From positions 3,968,001 through 4,032,000 of the forward strand of contig CP099419.1 of NCBI GenBank assembly GCA_024114885.1: DNA of 64,000 bases. Direction: 5' to 3'. Both the position numbers and the translations under genes were made by a program. Below are positions 25,482-37,002 of the stretch, in pieces. Under the pieces are notes generated by a model that was given only the letters and a program-made list of their open reading frames with translations, had not been told where the DNA came from and searched no databases. Position 1 is the first letter of the stretch. Each line of letters opens with the position of its first letter. This stretch comes from Septoria linicola (taxonomy: Eukaryota > Ascomycota > Dothideomycetes > Mycosphaerellales > Mycosphaerellaceae).

Positions 25482-28340
25482 TTTAACTTCTTTAAACGCC
25501 TCTTAGCTAAGATTTTACTAAAATACTTTAACGTATAGAGTATAAAGCGCGATAATATAAAGAAAATATACTAAGAAGGCCGAGACTTAGTAAAGGAGAG
25601 AAACTTAATTTAGTAGTAGCTATATATAGAGTTTAAATACGAGTAGAACTTCCTCTTCCTTAACTAAGTCTTATATAATAAAGAGATACTTAGGAACCTT
25701 CGTTAATAGTTAAATAAGTATAAAGGCGTCTTTAAAAAGAGCGAGCCTAAAGACTAGGTCTTCTTAGCGTAGTAAAAGTAAGATTATTTCTATTAGTAGA
25801 TAGCGAATATATTCTCTTATAGCTAGTATTTTTAGCTATAGAGAAATAAGAAGACTCCTAGCTTATAAGGCTTAGGCTTTATTAATACGAACTTAGATAG
25901 GAGACGCTACTAGAGTAAGTTTAAGGTAGAGCTCTTATAAGTTAATATATTTAGCTATAAGATAAGAGAAGTACGCCTAAAAGTAGGCTATAAACTTAAT
26001 TAGTATAGATTTATAGTCAAGCTTACTAAGAGAGAGCGTAAAGGAGAGATCTTTAAAGAACTAACTTACGTGTTCCTAGTAGTAGAAAGATAGCTTTTAA
26101 TATCTTATAGACTATTACCTTCTTCTAGAAATCTAAGATCTAATAGACGACTTTCCTTTTCTACGCCTAAGAGCCTATCCTTATCTAGTCCTACTTAAAA
26201 CTCTAGTTAAGGAGAAGAAGGTAGCCTACTTACGACTCTAGAGCCTCGTCTTAGAGATTCCGTATTACCTAGTACTATATAGAGGCTAAAAGCTTAGTTA
26301 GAGAAGTTAACGCTAAGCTTTATAAAGAAGCCTACGCTCGTCCTTTATAAGAGTAGGAGGCTTACTAGAATTCGCGCTAGAGAAACTATTATTAACTTAA
26401 TCGAAACTTCTTTTATACTAAGTACTTTAGGTAATAGCGATCTTATATAAGACTAAGAGTTATCTATAATAGAGCTACTACTAGGTTTATAACGCTTATC
26501 GCTAATCGTACTAGAAGATAATAGTAGAATAGAGCTAGAGAGCGACTTAGAGCCTAATCTACGCTACTAGACTTATATAAAGAATAGTATTACCTCTAAG
26601 GTCTACTACTATATAATCGTTAGTAGTACTCTTAAAGAAGTTAATAATGTCTAGGAGAAGAAGAAGATAGCTAAGAGCTATACTTTAATCGATATTCCTT
26701 TATACTTTAGCTAGCCTTTTTATAAAGAATATACGACTAAGATAGGTAATACTATAGGTTTAAAGCTACTAAAGACAGCTAAAGTAATATATACTCTCTA
26801 CTAGCGTATTATTTAGATAGGTAGTATAGCTGATCTCTAAACTCTTATCGTCTAGAATACTTAAAATCAGACGTAGTTTAAGCTAGAAGTAAATACTTTC
26901 TTCTCTAAGCTAGTAGTATATACTCGTCGTAGTAAGAAAGGTACTAATACTTAAGAACTAGAGGACGATATTAACGCTCTAATACGTAAGATAGGTAGAA
27001 GCTATCTTAGACCCTTTTAGTTTATAGTAATTAAAGTAGACTTAAAAGTTACTTCTAATATCTATTAGAGAGCTTAGGAGCTTTTAGACTAGGATAGTAA
27101 TAAGAGTACCTAGACGGATTATAGCTTTCTCTTTTATTCTCTTTCTACTAGAGGCCTATTTTAGATTCTAGGCTCCTTACTCGAAGCTATACGATAAGAG
27201 TTTATATTATATCGATAGTATAATATAGCTATTAGTTAGTATAGTTAGTCTTATAGTATATAGTACTTACTATCTTAATAGTTTCTTTACTAGTATCCTC
27301 TACTATAGTTATATTAGCTAGTTACTACTCTATATACGACTATTAAGTACGTAGCCTACCTATCTACTACCTTCTATATCTTTGACGATAAGGCTAGTTC
27401 TAACTACTCTAATAGCTTCTAGTATATCGCTTTAAACGAGAATATACTACTTAAGGAGAAGGGCCTTAATTAGGTTTAGTTTACGATCTCTTTAGATAAT
27501 ACTAGCGATAGAGGACGACTTTTACTAACCTCTAACGTAGTTAGTAATAGGCTCTTTAACTCTAAGGAGGCAAAGTAGCTAGTAAGGCGTATTATCGCTA
27601 ATAAGTAAAGCTATAGTATAGGCTTCGTCGAGACTATAGCTCTAGTAATTACTAACGATATAAAAGCTAACCTTAAGCTTAGTTAAAAGAATCCTTATAC
27701 TAATATAGGCTCGCTAGTTATTTCGTACCTCTATATCCCTTAGTAGTATACTCGTATAGGCGAAGAGTATCGTATAATTCTAATAGTATTTCTAGCCTAC
27801 TTTAATAGTCGTACGTTAGATAAACTACCTAATAGTAATTATATTAACGTTTCTATAATCTATAGCGTATATCTCTATTACGAGTAGATACCCTTTATAG
27901 CTTCTAGTACTATATACTCTATATAAGCGATAAAACCTTTCGCTATAGAGGTACTATTAACTAGCCTAGGCCCGATTTCTAATATCTTAGTAAGCTAAGT
28001 TCTATAGGCGGATTAGGTAGTAAGTATAGAAATAAAGAAGCTCTTTAGTATAAGTAAGAAGGAGTTTAAAGTCTATATAGCTAAATAGTAGACTATAGCT
28101 AAAGCTTAATTCGATACTATCTATACTATAGCTATAGATATTAAGGAGTATATATTTAGTAAAGCTAGCTTTATAAGCGTAGATAGTAACTTAGAAGTAT
28201 TAGTATCGAAGAAGAGAGAGGCCGTATCTAAGAAGATCTCTAAGGATATAGTAGAAAAGTAGCGTCTAGCGAATAATAACTAGATCTAAGAAGATATTTG
28301 TTTTTAGTAGTTATTATTAAAAAAGGTAACTATTTAATAG
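25482..28340 (+). pseudogene. Family E accessory ORF A (sense), decayed, in D
   Basis: An ORF of about 950 codons with TAG/TAA at Gln positions, in the same sense as pol in this family and lying between integrase and the 3' LTR. The N-terminal 200 residues visible here are Lys/Arg/Gln/Glu-rich and helical, with FNFFKRLLAKILLKYF at the start. The C-terminal half contains conserved blocks such as FDDKASSNYSNSFQYIAL and IGFVETIALVITND. I see no RT, integrase, protease, transmembrane or envelope signature. The same ORF is present in E1 and E2, so it belongs to the family rather than being a chance capture in one copy. The frame shifts at least once near 26200 and 26450. The function is unknown; the true start, seen in E1 and E2, is missing here. 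Confidence 0.6.
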
Positions 28341-28454
28341 GCCTCTAATTGAAAGTTTAATAGACTTTAATAGAAAAACTAGCTAGTTTTAAGTAATTCT
28401 AAGTAAGATATACGAGTAGTTAGGTATCTAGTTAGATACTAAGGAAGAGAGGAT

Positions 28455-28620
28455 TAGTAAGGTAAAGGCCTACCTATATACTATACTTAGTAGCTTTAGT
28501 ATAAAAGTAAGGTAGTAGTTCGTTTCTAAGATAGTAATATTTACTCTACTTAATTAATTTAATATCCTATAGTCCTAGTATAGGCTTTTAGTCCTAGGAC
28601 TACTAGTTTAAGCTCGTTAC
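28455..28620 (+). repeat. Partial family E LTR (right end of D)
   Basis: 166 bp, starting TAGTAAGG and cut at CTCGTTAC. The missing 113 bp would have continued TACTAGTTAAT. The breakpoint coincides with the start of the E1 LTR, consistent with E1 having inserted here with GTTAC as its left duplication. Confidence 0.8.
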
Positions 28621-28899
28621 TAATAGATAATAACTACTCTAATACTAACTTCCTAGGTAGGTATAAGAGTAGTTACTATAGAACAAGACCTGTTCGGAGA
28701 GTAATAGTCTTATAATACGTATATTAACTAGTAGTAACGAGCTTAAACTAGTAGTCCTAAGACTAAGAGCCTATACTAGGACCGTAGGATATTAAATTAA
28801 TTAAGTAGAGTAAATATTACTATCTTAGAAACGAGCTACTATCTTACTTTTATACTAAAACTACTAAGTATAGTATATAGGTAGGCCTTTACCTTACTA
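28621..28899 (-). repeat. Family E 3' LTR, E1
   Basis: 279 bp, reading TAATAGATAA...CCTTACTA on the plus strand. Both ends are consistent with TG...CA after RIP. It contains the phrase GACCTGTTCGGA, shared with the other family E LTRs. Confidence 0.9.
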
Positions 28900-29015
28900 A
28901 TCCTCCCTTCCTTAGTATCTAACTAGATACCTAACTACCTATAGATCTTACTTAGAATTACTTAAAACTAGCTAGTTTTCCTATTAAAGTCTATTAAACT
29001 TTTAATTAGAGGCTT

Positions 29016-32000
29016 ATTAAATAGTTACCTTTTCTAACGATAATTACTAAAAACACCTTCTTAGATCCGATTATTATTTACTAGCCGCTACTCTTCTACT
29101 ATATCCTTAGAGATCTTCTTAGGAACAGCTTCTCTCTTCTTTAATACTAATACTTCTAAGTTACTATCTACGTTTATAAAGCTAGCTTTACTAAATATAT
29201 ACTTTTTAATATCTCTAGCTATAGCGTAGGCGGTATCGAATTAAGCTTTAGCTATAGTCTACTATTTAGCTATATAGACCTTAAACTCCTCCTTACTTAT
29301 ACTAAAGAGCTTCTTTATTTCTATACTTACTATCTAATCTACCTATAGAACTTAACCTACTAAGGTATCGGAAATCAGGCCTAGGCTAGTTAATAGTACC
29401 TCTATAGCGAAAGGCTTTATCGCTTATATAGAGTATATAGTACTAGAAGCTATAAAGAGTATCTATTTATAGTAGAGATATACGCTATAGATCGTAGGAA
29501 CGTTAACTTAGTTACTATTAGGTAGCTTATCTAATATTCGACTATTAGAGTAGGCTAGAAATACTATTAGAATTATACGATACTCTTCGTCTATACGAGT
29601 ATACTACTAAGGGATATAAGAGTATAAAATAACTAGCGAGCTCGTATTAGTATAAGGATTCTTCTAGCTAAGCTTAAGGTTAGCTTTTATATCGTTAGTA
29701 ATTACTAGAGCTATAGTCTCGACGAAGCCTATACTATAGCTTTACTTATTAGCGATAATACGCCTTACTAGCTACTTTACCTCTTTAGAGTTAAAGAGCC
29801 TATTACTAGCCGCGTTAGAGGTTAGTAAAAGTCGTCCTCTATCGCTAATATCGTCTAGAGAGATCGTAAACTAAATCTAATTAAGGCCTTTCTTCTTAAG
29901 TAGTATATTCTTATTTAAGGCGATATACTAGAAGCTATTAAGATAGTTAGAACTAGCCTTATTATCGAAGATATAAAAGATAGTAGATAGGTAGGCTACG
30001 TATTTAATAGTCGTATATAGAGTAGTAACTAGCTAATATAGCTATAGTAGAGGATACTAGCGAAGAAGCTATTAGGATAGCGAGTACTATATACTATAAG
30101 ACTAACTATACTAACTAATAGCTATATTATACTATCGATATACTATAAACTTCTACTATATAGCTTCGAGTAAAGAGTCTAGGATCTAAAATAGGCCTCT
30201 AGTAGAAGAAGAATAAAAGAGGAAGCTATAATCGGTCTAGGTACTCTTATTACTATTATAGTCTAAGAGCTCCTAAGCCTTCTAATAGATATTAGAAGTA
30301 ACCTTCAAGTCTACTTTAGTCGCGAAGAACTAAAAGAGTCTAAGATAGCTTCTACCTATCTTATATATTAGAGCGTTAATATCGTTCTCTAGTTCCTAAG
30401 TATTAATACTCTTCTTACTACGACGAGTATATCCTATAGGCTTAAAAAAGAAAGTATTCGCTTCTAGCTTAAACTATATCTAGTTTTAAGTATTCTAGGC
30501 GATAAGGGCTTAGAGATTAGCTATACTACCTATCTAAATAATACGCTAGTAGAGAGTATATATTACTTTAGCCGTCTTCGGTAGCTTTAAACCTATAGTA
30601 TTATCTATCTTAGTTATATATTCTTTATAAAGAGGCTAGCTAAGGTACGAAAGAATATTAATTAAAGTATAGCTCTTAGCTACTTTCTTCTTCTCCTAGA
30701 CATTATTAACTTCTTTAAGAGCTCTACTAACGATTATATAGTAGTAGACTTTAGAGATAATACTATTCTTTATATAAGCCTAGTAACGTAGATTAGGCTC
30801 TAAGTCGCTCTCTAGCTTAATTCTACTATTATCTTCTAGTACGATTAGCGATAGGTATTACGGACCTAGTAGCGGCTCCGTCGTAGGTAAAACTTAGTCT
30901 TATATAGGATCGCTATTATCTAAAGTACTTAGTATAAGAGAAGTTTCGATCAAGTTAATAATAGTTTCTCTAGCGCGAATTCTAGTAAGCCTCCTACTCT
31001 TATAAAAAACAAGCGTAAGCTTCTTTATAGAGCTTAGCGTTAACTTCTCTAACTAAGCTTTTAGCCTCTATATAGTACTAGGCGATATAGAACCTCTAGG
31101 ATAAGGCTCTAAGGTCGTAAATAAATTACTTTCTCTTTCTTAACTAGAGTTTCGAGTAGGACTAGATAAGGATAGGCTCTTAGGTATAGAGGAGGAGGGT
31201 TATCTATTAGATCTTAGATTTCTAAAAGGAGATAATAGTCTATAGGATATTAAGAGCTATCTCTCTACTACTAGGAATACGTAAGTCGGTTCTTTAAAAG
31301 TTTCTCTTTTACGTTCTTCTTTAGTAAGCTTAACTATAAATCTATACTAATTAAGCTTATAGCCTACTTCTAGGCGCGCTTCTCTTATCTTATAGCTAAA
31401 GACGTCGACCTACGAGAGCTTCTTCTTAAACTTATTCTAGTAGCGTCTCCTATCTAAGTTCGTATTAATAAAGCCTAAGCTCTATAAGCTAGGAGTTTTC
31501 TTACTTCTCTATAGCTAAAAATACTAGCTACGAGAGAATCTATTCGCTACCTACTAATAGAAACGATCTTACTTTTACTATACTAAGAAGACCTAGTCTT
31601 TAGGCTCGCTCTCTTTAAAGACGCCTTTATATTTATTTAACTATTAACGAAGGTTCCTAAGTATCTCTTTATCGTATAAGACTTAGTTAAGAAAGAGGAA
31701 ATTCTACTTATACCTAAACTCTATACGTAGCTACTACTAGATTAAGTTTCTCTTCTTTACTAAGTCTCGGCCTTCTTAGCGTATCTTCTTTATATTATCG
31801 CGCTTTACGCTCTACGCGTTAAGGTACTTTAGTAAAATCTTAGCTAAGAGGCGTTTAAAGAAGTTAAATATACTAATCTTTATTCTATCGTTTACTTTCT
31901 CGACTTACTTAAGTACTAAGTCGATACTCTCCTTCTACTCTTATAGCGTTTCTAGCGATAGAATAGCTTTAGTAGCGTTATTAAGGTTTGTTATACTAGT

Positions 32001-32390
32001 AAGAGATCTACTTAAAGGCTAGAAACTAACGAGAGAGCCTTCGCGATTAGTACGAGCGAGCGCTATACCTTATATAGAACTTAAAGAAGCTATTTTTTAT
32101 CTTTTCTTTAAGGAATCTTATCTAGGTAGTTCTTATATTAGACTTCGAATAGGCGAGGTAGAAGGCGAAAACGTCGGTCTTAATAAGCGTTTAGGTATTA
32201 AAGAACGCTAGAAAGAGGAAGTCTCGTTCTTTATATATAATAGAGAAAGAGAATATCTTTAATTAGTTATATTAGTAGCTTAGAGCGATATAAAGCGCGT
32301 AACTAGTAACGAGTAACTTAAATAGCGAGGAGAGTTAGGCGTATAACCGGTTATAGAGTTTTCTATTATATTAGTTACTACTTACGTGTA
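29016..32390 (-). pseudogene. Family E accessory ORF A (sense), decayed, in E1
   Basis: This is the longer version of the ORF seen in D. In E1 the frame can be followed upstream to about 32390, giving roughly 1100 codons. The extra N-terminal part has a Phe/Leu/Tyr-rich stretch (for example YKERDFLFLAFFN) before the Lys/Gln-rich helical part. It ends beside the hairpin-like motif at 29016-29036. It lies downstream of integrase in the pol sense and is divergent from accessory ORF B at 32640. The family is unknown. Confidence 0.5.
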
Positions 32391-32599
32391 TAAATAACTA
32401 TATAGCGTTACTAAGTAGTAACGAAAGATAAGAACTAAACTTAATAGAAGTAAGGCTCTATAGTAACTAATTAATAGTTAATAAGGAAGAAGAGATCGTT
32501 TAGAGCGTAAAAGTAGTCTAATTATATATCTTATCGTAGTAGTATAACTACTATTAGGATTAGAGGTCTATACGCGAGACTTAGTTACGTAAGGTTTTA

Positions 32600-32620
32600 G
32601 TTATTATTTAAAAAGATAAC
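32600..32620. repeat. Recurring hairpin motif between the divergent accessory ORFs (E1)
   Basis: GTTATTATTTAAAAAGATAAC is an imperfect inverted repeat sitting between accessory ORFs A and B. Near-identical motifs lie at the same place in E2 (43421-43441) and E3 (59239-59260), and a perfect version is in the E2 leader (57971-57991). Confidence 0.5.
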
Positions 32621-32639
32621 TAAAAGTTTACTTTATCTT

Positions 32640-33650
32640 AACGCTTCTATAGCCGTCGTATACTACTAACGCTACTACTAACTACTATAGTATATACCTT
32701 ACTATCGCTAACGAGGACTAAGACTTAGATACTATCGTCGTTACTTCTACTAACTTAAAAGAGCCTTATTTTTCGTATACCTAGTCGACTTACTAGATCG
32801 CGCTTTCTATATCGTAAGAGACCGCTAGCGCTATAATTAATAGCTAGAAAAGAGCTATTAGAGCCGTTATTACTAAGGATTTAAGCTTCTCTATCTTTAT
32901 ATAAGCTAAAAACCTTAAACTTTAAGAATTCTCTATTAGAAACTAATACTTTTAGCGATTCCTTTAGTTAGGCGAAAATTAGTAGTAAAAGAACCTTTAG
33001 GATAGAAAACTCTTATCTCTCTTCTTCGATTAGCGACTAAAAAGGACTCTAGGAAGATAGATTATAGTACTAACTTTAGAAATCGCTAGTAGAAAAGAGT
33101 TTTAAGAATATAGATCTAGCTTAGATTTTTAAGACCTAGTAGTAGAAAGTAGCTCGAGATAGCTAACTTTTATAGCGATAGTAGGCTTAAGACTTAGAAA
33201 AAGGAGTAGAATAGTAGGTTAGCTAGTAGATATAAAATCTATACTTAAAAGTTAAGCTTAGAAGAGTAACTAGCTATATAGATACTTATCTTAGCTATAG
33301 AAAATAGCGTCGAGATAGTTAGGATTAGCTAGATTTCTACTAATCTAGTAAAAGAGAAGCTTAGGAGGCTTAGATTAAAGCTTAATAGTAGCTTTAGAAA
33401 TAAAAGAAGTATTTAGGATAGCTAAGATTTAGCTAGATTTCTACTAGGCTAGTAAATTACAAGCTTAGGAAGCTCTAATTAGAGCTTAATAGTAGTTTTA
33501 AGACTAAAAGAAACACTTAGAAAGATTAGATTAGAGCTCGATAGTAGCTCTAGGAATAAAAGAAGCGCTTAGAATAGTACGATCTTAAGAAGATTAGCTC
33601 TTTTATAGTAGAGGCTAGGCTTTAGTAGCTAGATCTTAGCTTATACCTCT
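32640..33650 (+). pseudogene. Family E accessory ORF B (antisense, coiled coil), decayed, in E1
   Basis: A plus-strand frame, opposite to pol, reads through about 330 codons if TAG/TAA are taken as Gln, with one frame change near 33190. It begins with a Thr/Asn/Tyr-rich region, continues with a Gln-rich helical region (for example FLQLGENQQQKNLQDRK) and ends in tandem repeats of about 100 bp (33323-33578) whose units contain the helical phrase QEAQIKAQQQLQKQKK. It converges on the end of the integrase frame. The same ORF occurs in E2 and E3. It could be a coiled-coil structural or DNA-binding protein of the element. A purely antisense shadow is less likely because Gln-codon RIP stops lie in this frame. 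Confidence 0.5.
33323..33578 (+). repeat. Tandem ~100-bp repeats inside accessory ORF B (E1)
   Basis: There are two full units and a partial third, each with the theme TTAGCTAGATTTCTACT, then AAGCTTAGGA, then AAAGAAG. E2 (from 44144) and E3 (from 59894) carry the same array with small length differences. Confidence 0.65.
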
Positions 33651-36501
33651 AATTAAGTATTACCTATCGAATTTCTACTTCTTTAGCTCTACCGAGCTAG
33701 CTTTAGCCTTTAGCTTACTAAGTCTTCTACTTCTTCTTTAAGCTCTATTAATAGCTAGTATATATAACTCTCTCTTTCTTCTTAAGTTATTACTAATAGC
33801 TTACTAATAAAGATCTATAGATACTTATACCTAGATAGAAGTCCTAGTTCTATAACCTTCTCTATTAGTAGCGAAGCTTCTTCTAGTATAACCTAATCTA
33901 GAACTAGCTTTAGGTTTTCTTATAGAAAGATATATTTCTTAAAGTCTATTCTCTTATAGATATACTCTCGTTTTAAGCTATCTAGTTCCTTAAGCTTATA
34001 TAATATACCTCTCTATAATATTTTAGATACTCTAAAAGAGCCTTCTTACCTAAACGTAAGTTTATAAGAGAAGCTAGTTTTTAACTTAAAGCGATATACT
34101 AATACGAGATCTTCTTCCTTTAGTATAGTAAGATCTATATAGCGATATTTATTAAAGTACGCCTTATTCTATTCTCGGAGATACTATTAATATAGTCGTC
34201 CTTCTTCTATAGTTGTTTCTATAGCTTCTAGGGCCTAAGCTCGAATTATAAGAAGCTCTACTCTAGTCTTAACCTTGCCCTAATCTATAATCTAGAAGAT
34301 ATAGTATTCTAGCTCGATTAGTAGTACTACGTTACGCCTAATTATTACCTCTAATAGTATTAGGCTAGTAGTAGAGACTATTATCGTTCTCTCTACCTAT
34401 AGAACTACTAGAATATAGTCCTAAATCGTATAAAGGCTACTATTAGAGAGCTTTAAGTAAGCGTCTAATATCGTCTTATAACCGACTTTAACGATAGCGT
34501 TAGACTAAGAGTAGTATAGCGAAATATTAATACGTTTAATACTATATAATAGTAGTAGCTTCTCTACGTTACTAAGGTTAGTCTTATAGTTATTAAAGAT
34601 AACTTCTATAGCGGTACCCTATTAGTAAAAGATCTCTTTCTATATAAACCTTACTATCTATACTAAGGAGATACTCTTTACTAGGTACTAGAATATACGT
34701 ACTTCTAGCTAATATAATAGAGACTCGCGTATAACTATTAACGAATAGTTCTTCGAGATATATAAGCCGTCGATATACTACTTCTAGCTAACTATAACTT
34801 AGAGTAGGATCTATAGTTCTCTAGATACCTGTCTCCTATACTAAAGACTATAAATAGTATATTATCGAATAGTAAGCGAAATCTAAGCCTAAACTCTATT
34901 CTACTACTATCGTTTCTAGATAAGATTATATGTCTATTTAGCGCTATAGTAACCGTTCTTATAATAGTATACCTTAATAATACGAGCTTACGCTTTAGGT
35001 TTATTAATAACTCGCTATAAAGGTCTAGCTACTCGCTCTTAGCGCTAGAGCTAGTTATTCTTAATATAAAATAGCTAGTACTTCTTCCTTAACCGCTTAT
35101 ACTCGTTATTAGAAACTCTCTTAGGTCTTTATATTCGTATAAGTACAAAAGCGATATTTATTAACTTCTAAGAGTAGATTCTATTAATTATAGATAGCTC
35201 GCTCTAAATTACTCGTATAGAGAAAGTATTAACGTAAAAGGTATCGAAGAATTACTTATTAATTATTAGATCTACGTCTTCTTCCTATTCTATAGTTTCT
35301 ATATCTTCAAGCGTAATAGGCTTCCTCGATAACGAATCTAGAGCTATATACTTCTTACTAGGAACATATATAACGTTAAAGTCGAAGAGGTAGATCTATA
35401 CTAGCTAGCGCGTTATTACTATATTCGGTAAATTAGAGATAGCTTTATTAAGCTAGTAAACGAGAGTATTTATATTAATCTCTAGTTAGAAGTATACTCT
35501 AAATAGCTATAGTTTTAGCTTCTTTAATACCTTTAGTATACTAAGATATTCGCGCTTTCTAGTATCGTACTTAACTTCTACTAGGTTAAATAGGCCGGAC
35601 TTATATCGAACTAGATAGTAGAGAAGTAGCTCGTCTCGATTATATTAGGAAAGCGTATATCTCTAATCTTTACTACTTAAATCTACGCCTACGACAATAA
35701 GTCCTACTCTTTCTTTATAGTTAAGAGTAACTAGGGCTAGAGCCGAAACTAGTACCTTTAAGACGACGTCTTTAGCTAGTTAGTATTTAGTAGTCTATTA
35801 AAACTTAGTATTCTTCTATAAGAGTTTAAATAGTAGAGTAAGAGTAATCGTAAAACCTTTAACCTAGACGCGGTAGTACGTAACTATACTAAGAAAGATT
35901 TGAACCTCTTTCTAATTCTCTAGCGTCGGCTATTTCTTAATCTTTACTACTCTCGCGAAGTCTAGATAGCGACTATCGATACTAGTAAGGTAACTAACGA
36001 TTACTAACTATTCGTAATAAAGCTATAGCTTATTAAAAGCTATAGTTATATTAGCTCGTTCTATATTATAGAGAACGTCGTCTACGGCTATAATATATTT
36101 AATAACGTAACGGTAGAGACTAGGTTTAACCTCTTTACTATCGTACTTCGTCTTAGGCTCTTTAATACCGATATTATTAAGAAATAGCTATACCTTATAC
36201 GAGACATATTCTATAAGTACTTGATTAATAATATAAACGAACTAGGTAATAGAATTCGTAGCTCCTTATAGTAACGTAGTCTACTATAATAGTCCTAGTA
36301 GTAAGTCGAAGCTCGTAAGGTCTCTATATAATTTATCGAGTAGGATTTAGTTATATCTAGAGAAGATATTAACTAACGAGGCTAGCGCGTAACTAGTAAA
36401 GTCCTTAGAGAAACCCTTAGCGTCGAGTAGTAAGTTCGAATCTCTTATAGTAACTTAATTAAACTTCTAAGCTACGTTAATTAACTAATACTTCTTTAGC
36501 T
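33651..36501 (-). pseudogene. Decayed Gypsy pol fragment (RT end, RNase H, integrase), E1
   Basis: The RT palm remnant with the active-site box at 36173-36178 reads Phe-Leu-Asn-Asn instead of Phe-x-Asp-Asp. RNase H lies around 35300-35640 (equivalent to the E2 block with VEVKYDTRKREY and FDFNVIYIPSKKY). Integrase follows down to about 33950, with a GPY/F-like C-terminal segment (DLVLVYRFKLK ... FRVSKIL) around 34000-34110. The C-terminal tail to 33651 is Lys/Glu/Ser-rich. RT preceding integrase is the Ty3/Gypsy order. Stops are mainly TAG. The fragment begins where the truncation removed the upstream RT, protease and Gag. Confidence 0.82.
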
Positions 36502-37002
36502 ATAAAAGGGGTATATAGTAATATATAGAGCGCCCTCCTAATAAGACTATTAGGATATCGTAAGACTAATTCTTGCCTCCTTTCGAATATATACGTATAC
36601 TATAATTATACCGTACGCTAAGCCTACGAGCCTAAGGCGGGTCTTAACCTTTAACCTTACCTAGCTCTTATAACTATCTCCTCTTCCTAAGGAAGCTGCT
36701 CTTAGCGACACTCTTACTTAATAGGTTATATTCTAGGCTGCCTATTTAGTCTTTATAATATACTTTATATATTCTACGCCTATCGCGTCTCTAACGCGTT
36801 ATACCTACGAACCTTTAGCGTATTACGTAAATACACGCTACGAAGTAAAGAGTTACTATACATGTTTACGTTTACGTAGTAATATAATCTCTACTATAGC
36901 GACTACGTCGCTAGGCTCGAGTATGTTCTTTAAAAACTCTTCTAACTCTCTCTTAGACTTTCTTTCTACGTATATAATATTTTCTATATCCTTAGTAAGC
37001 TA
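36502..37002. other. Spacer right of E1, no gene recognised
   Basis: 500 bp without homology to the other elements in this window. CpG is frequent (for example ATCGCGTCTCTAACGCG) and CpA is nearly absent. I see no LTR-like end at the E1 junction. Confidence 0.4.

Larger units (their letters stand above)
25302..28620 (+). mobile_element. Gypsy family E, internally deleted copy D
   Basis: D carries a partial left LTR (25302-25481), the sense accessory ORF (25482 to about 28340), a short 3' region and a partial right LTR (28455-28620). Compared with E2 it lacks Gag, protease, RT, RNase H, integrase and the antisense ORF. The left LTR is fused directly to accessory-ORF sequence within a shared TATATTTAAC stretch, a microhomology deletion. 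Its right LTR is cut at GTTAC, exactly where E1 begins in the opposite orientation. D matches the reverse complement of E1 over about 3.1 kb. Confidence 0.85.
28621..36501 (-). mobile_element. Gypsy family E, copy E1, 5'-truncated
   Basis: E1 reads right to left: part of RT, RNase H, integrase, then accessory region, then 3' LTR (28621-28899). Homology to E2 and E3 stops at 36501, inside the RT-encoding region, where the flank changes to unrelated sequence (ATAAAAGGGG). Gag, protease and the 5' LTR are therefore missing. RIP is heavy, with CpA almost absent and CpG retained. Together with D it forms a near-palindrome. Confidence 0.88.

Noticed and set aside
29016..32390. Envelope gene of an errantivirus-like element
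   Set aside because: The position after pol fits, but there is no signal peptide, fusion or C-terminal membrane segment in the readable parts, and the protein is largely helical and charged.
33323..33578. CRISPR-like array
   Set aside because: Units are ~100 bp, adjoining, coding and diverged, with no short identical repeats or unique spacers; the genome is eukaryotic.
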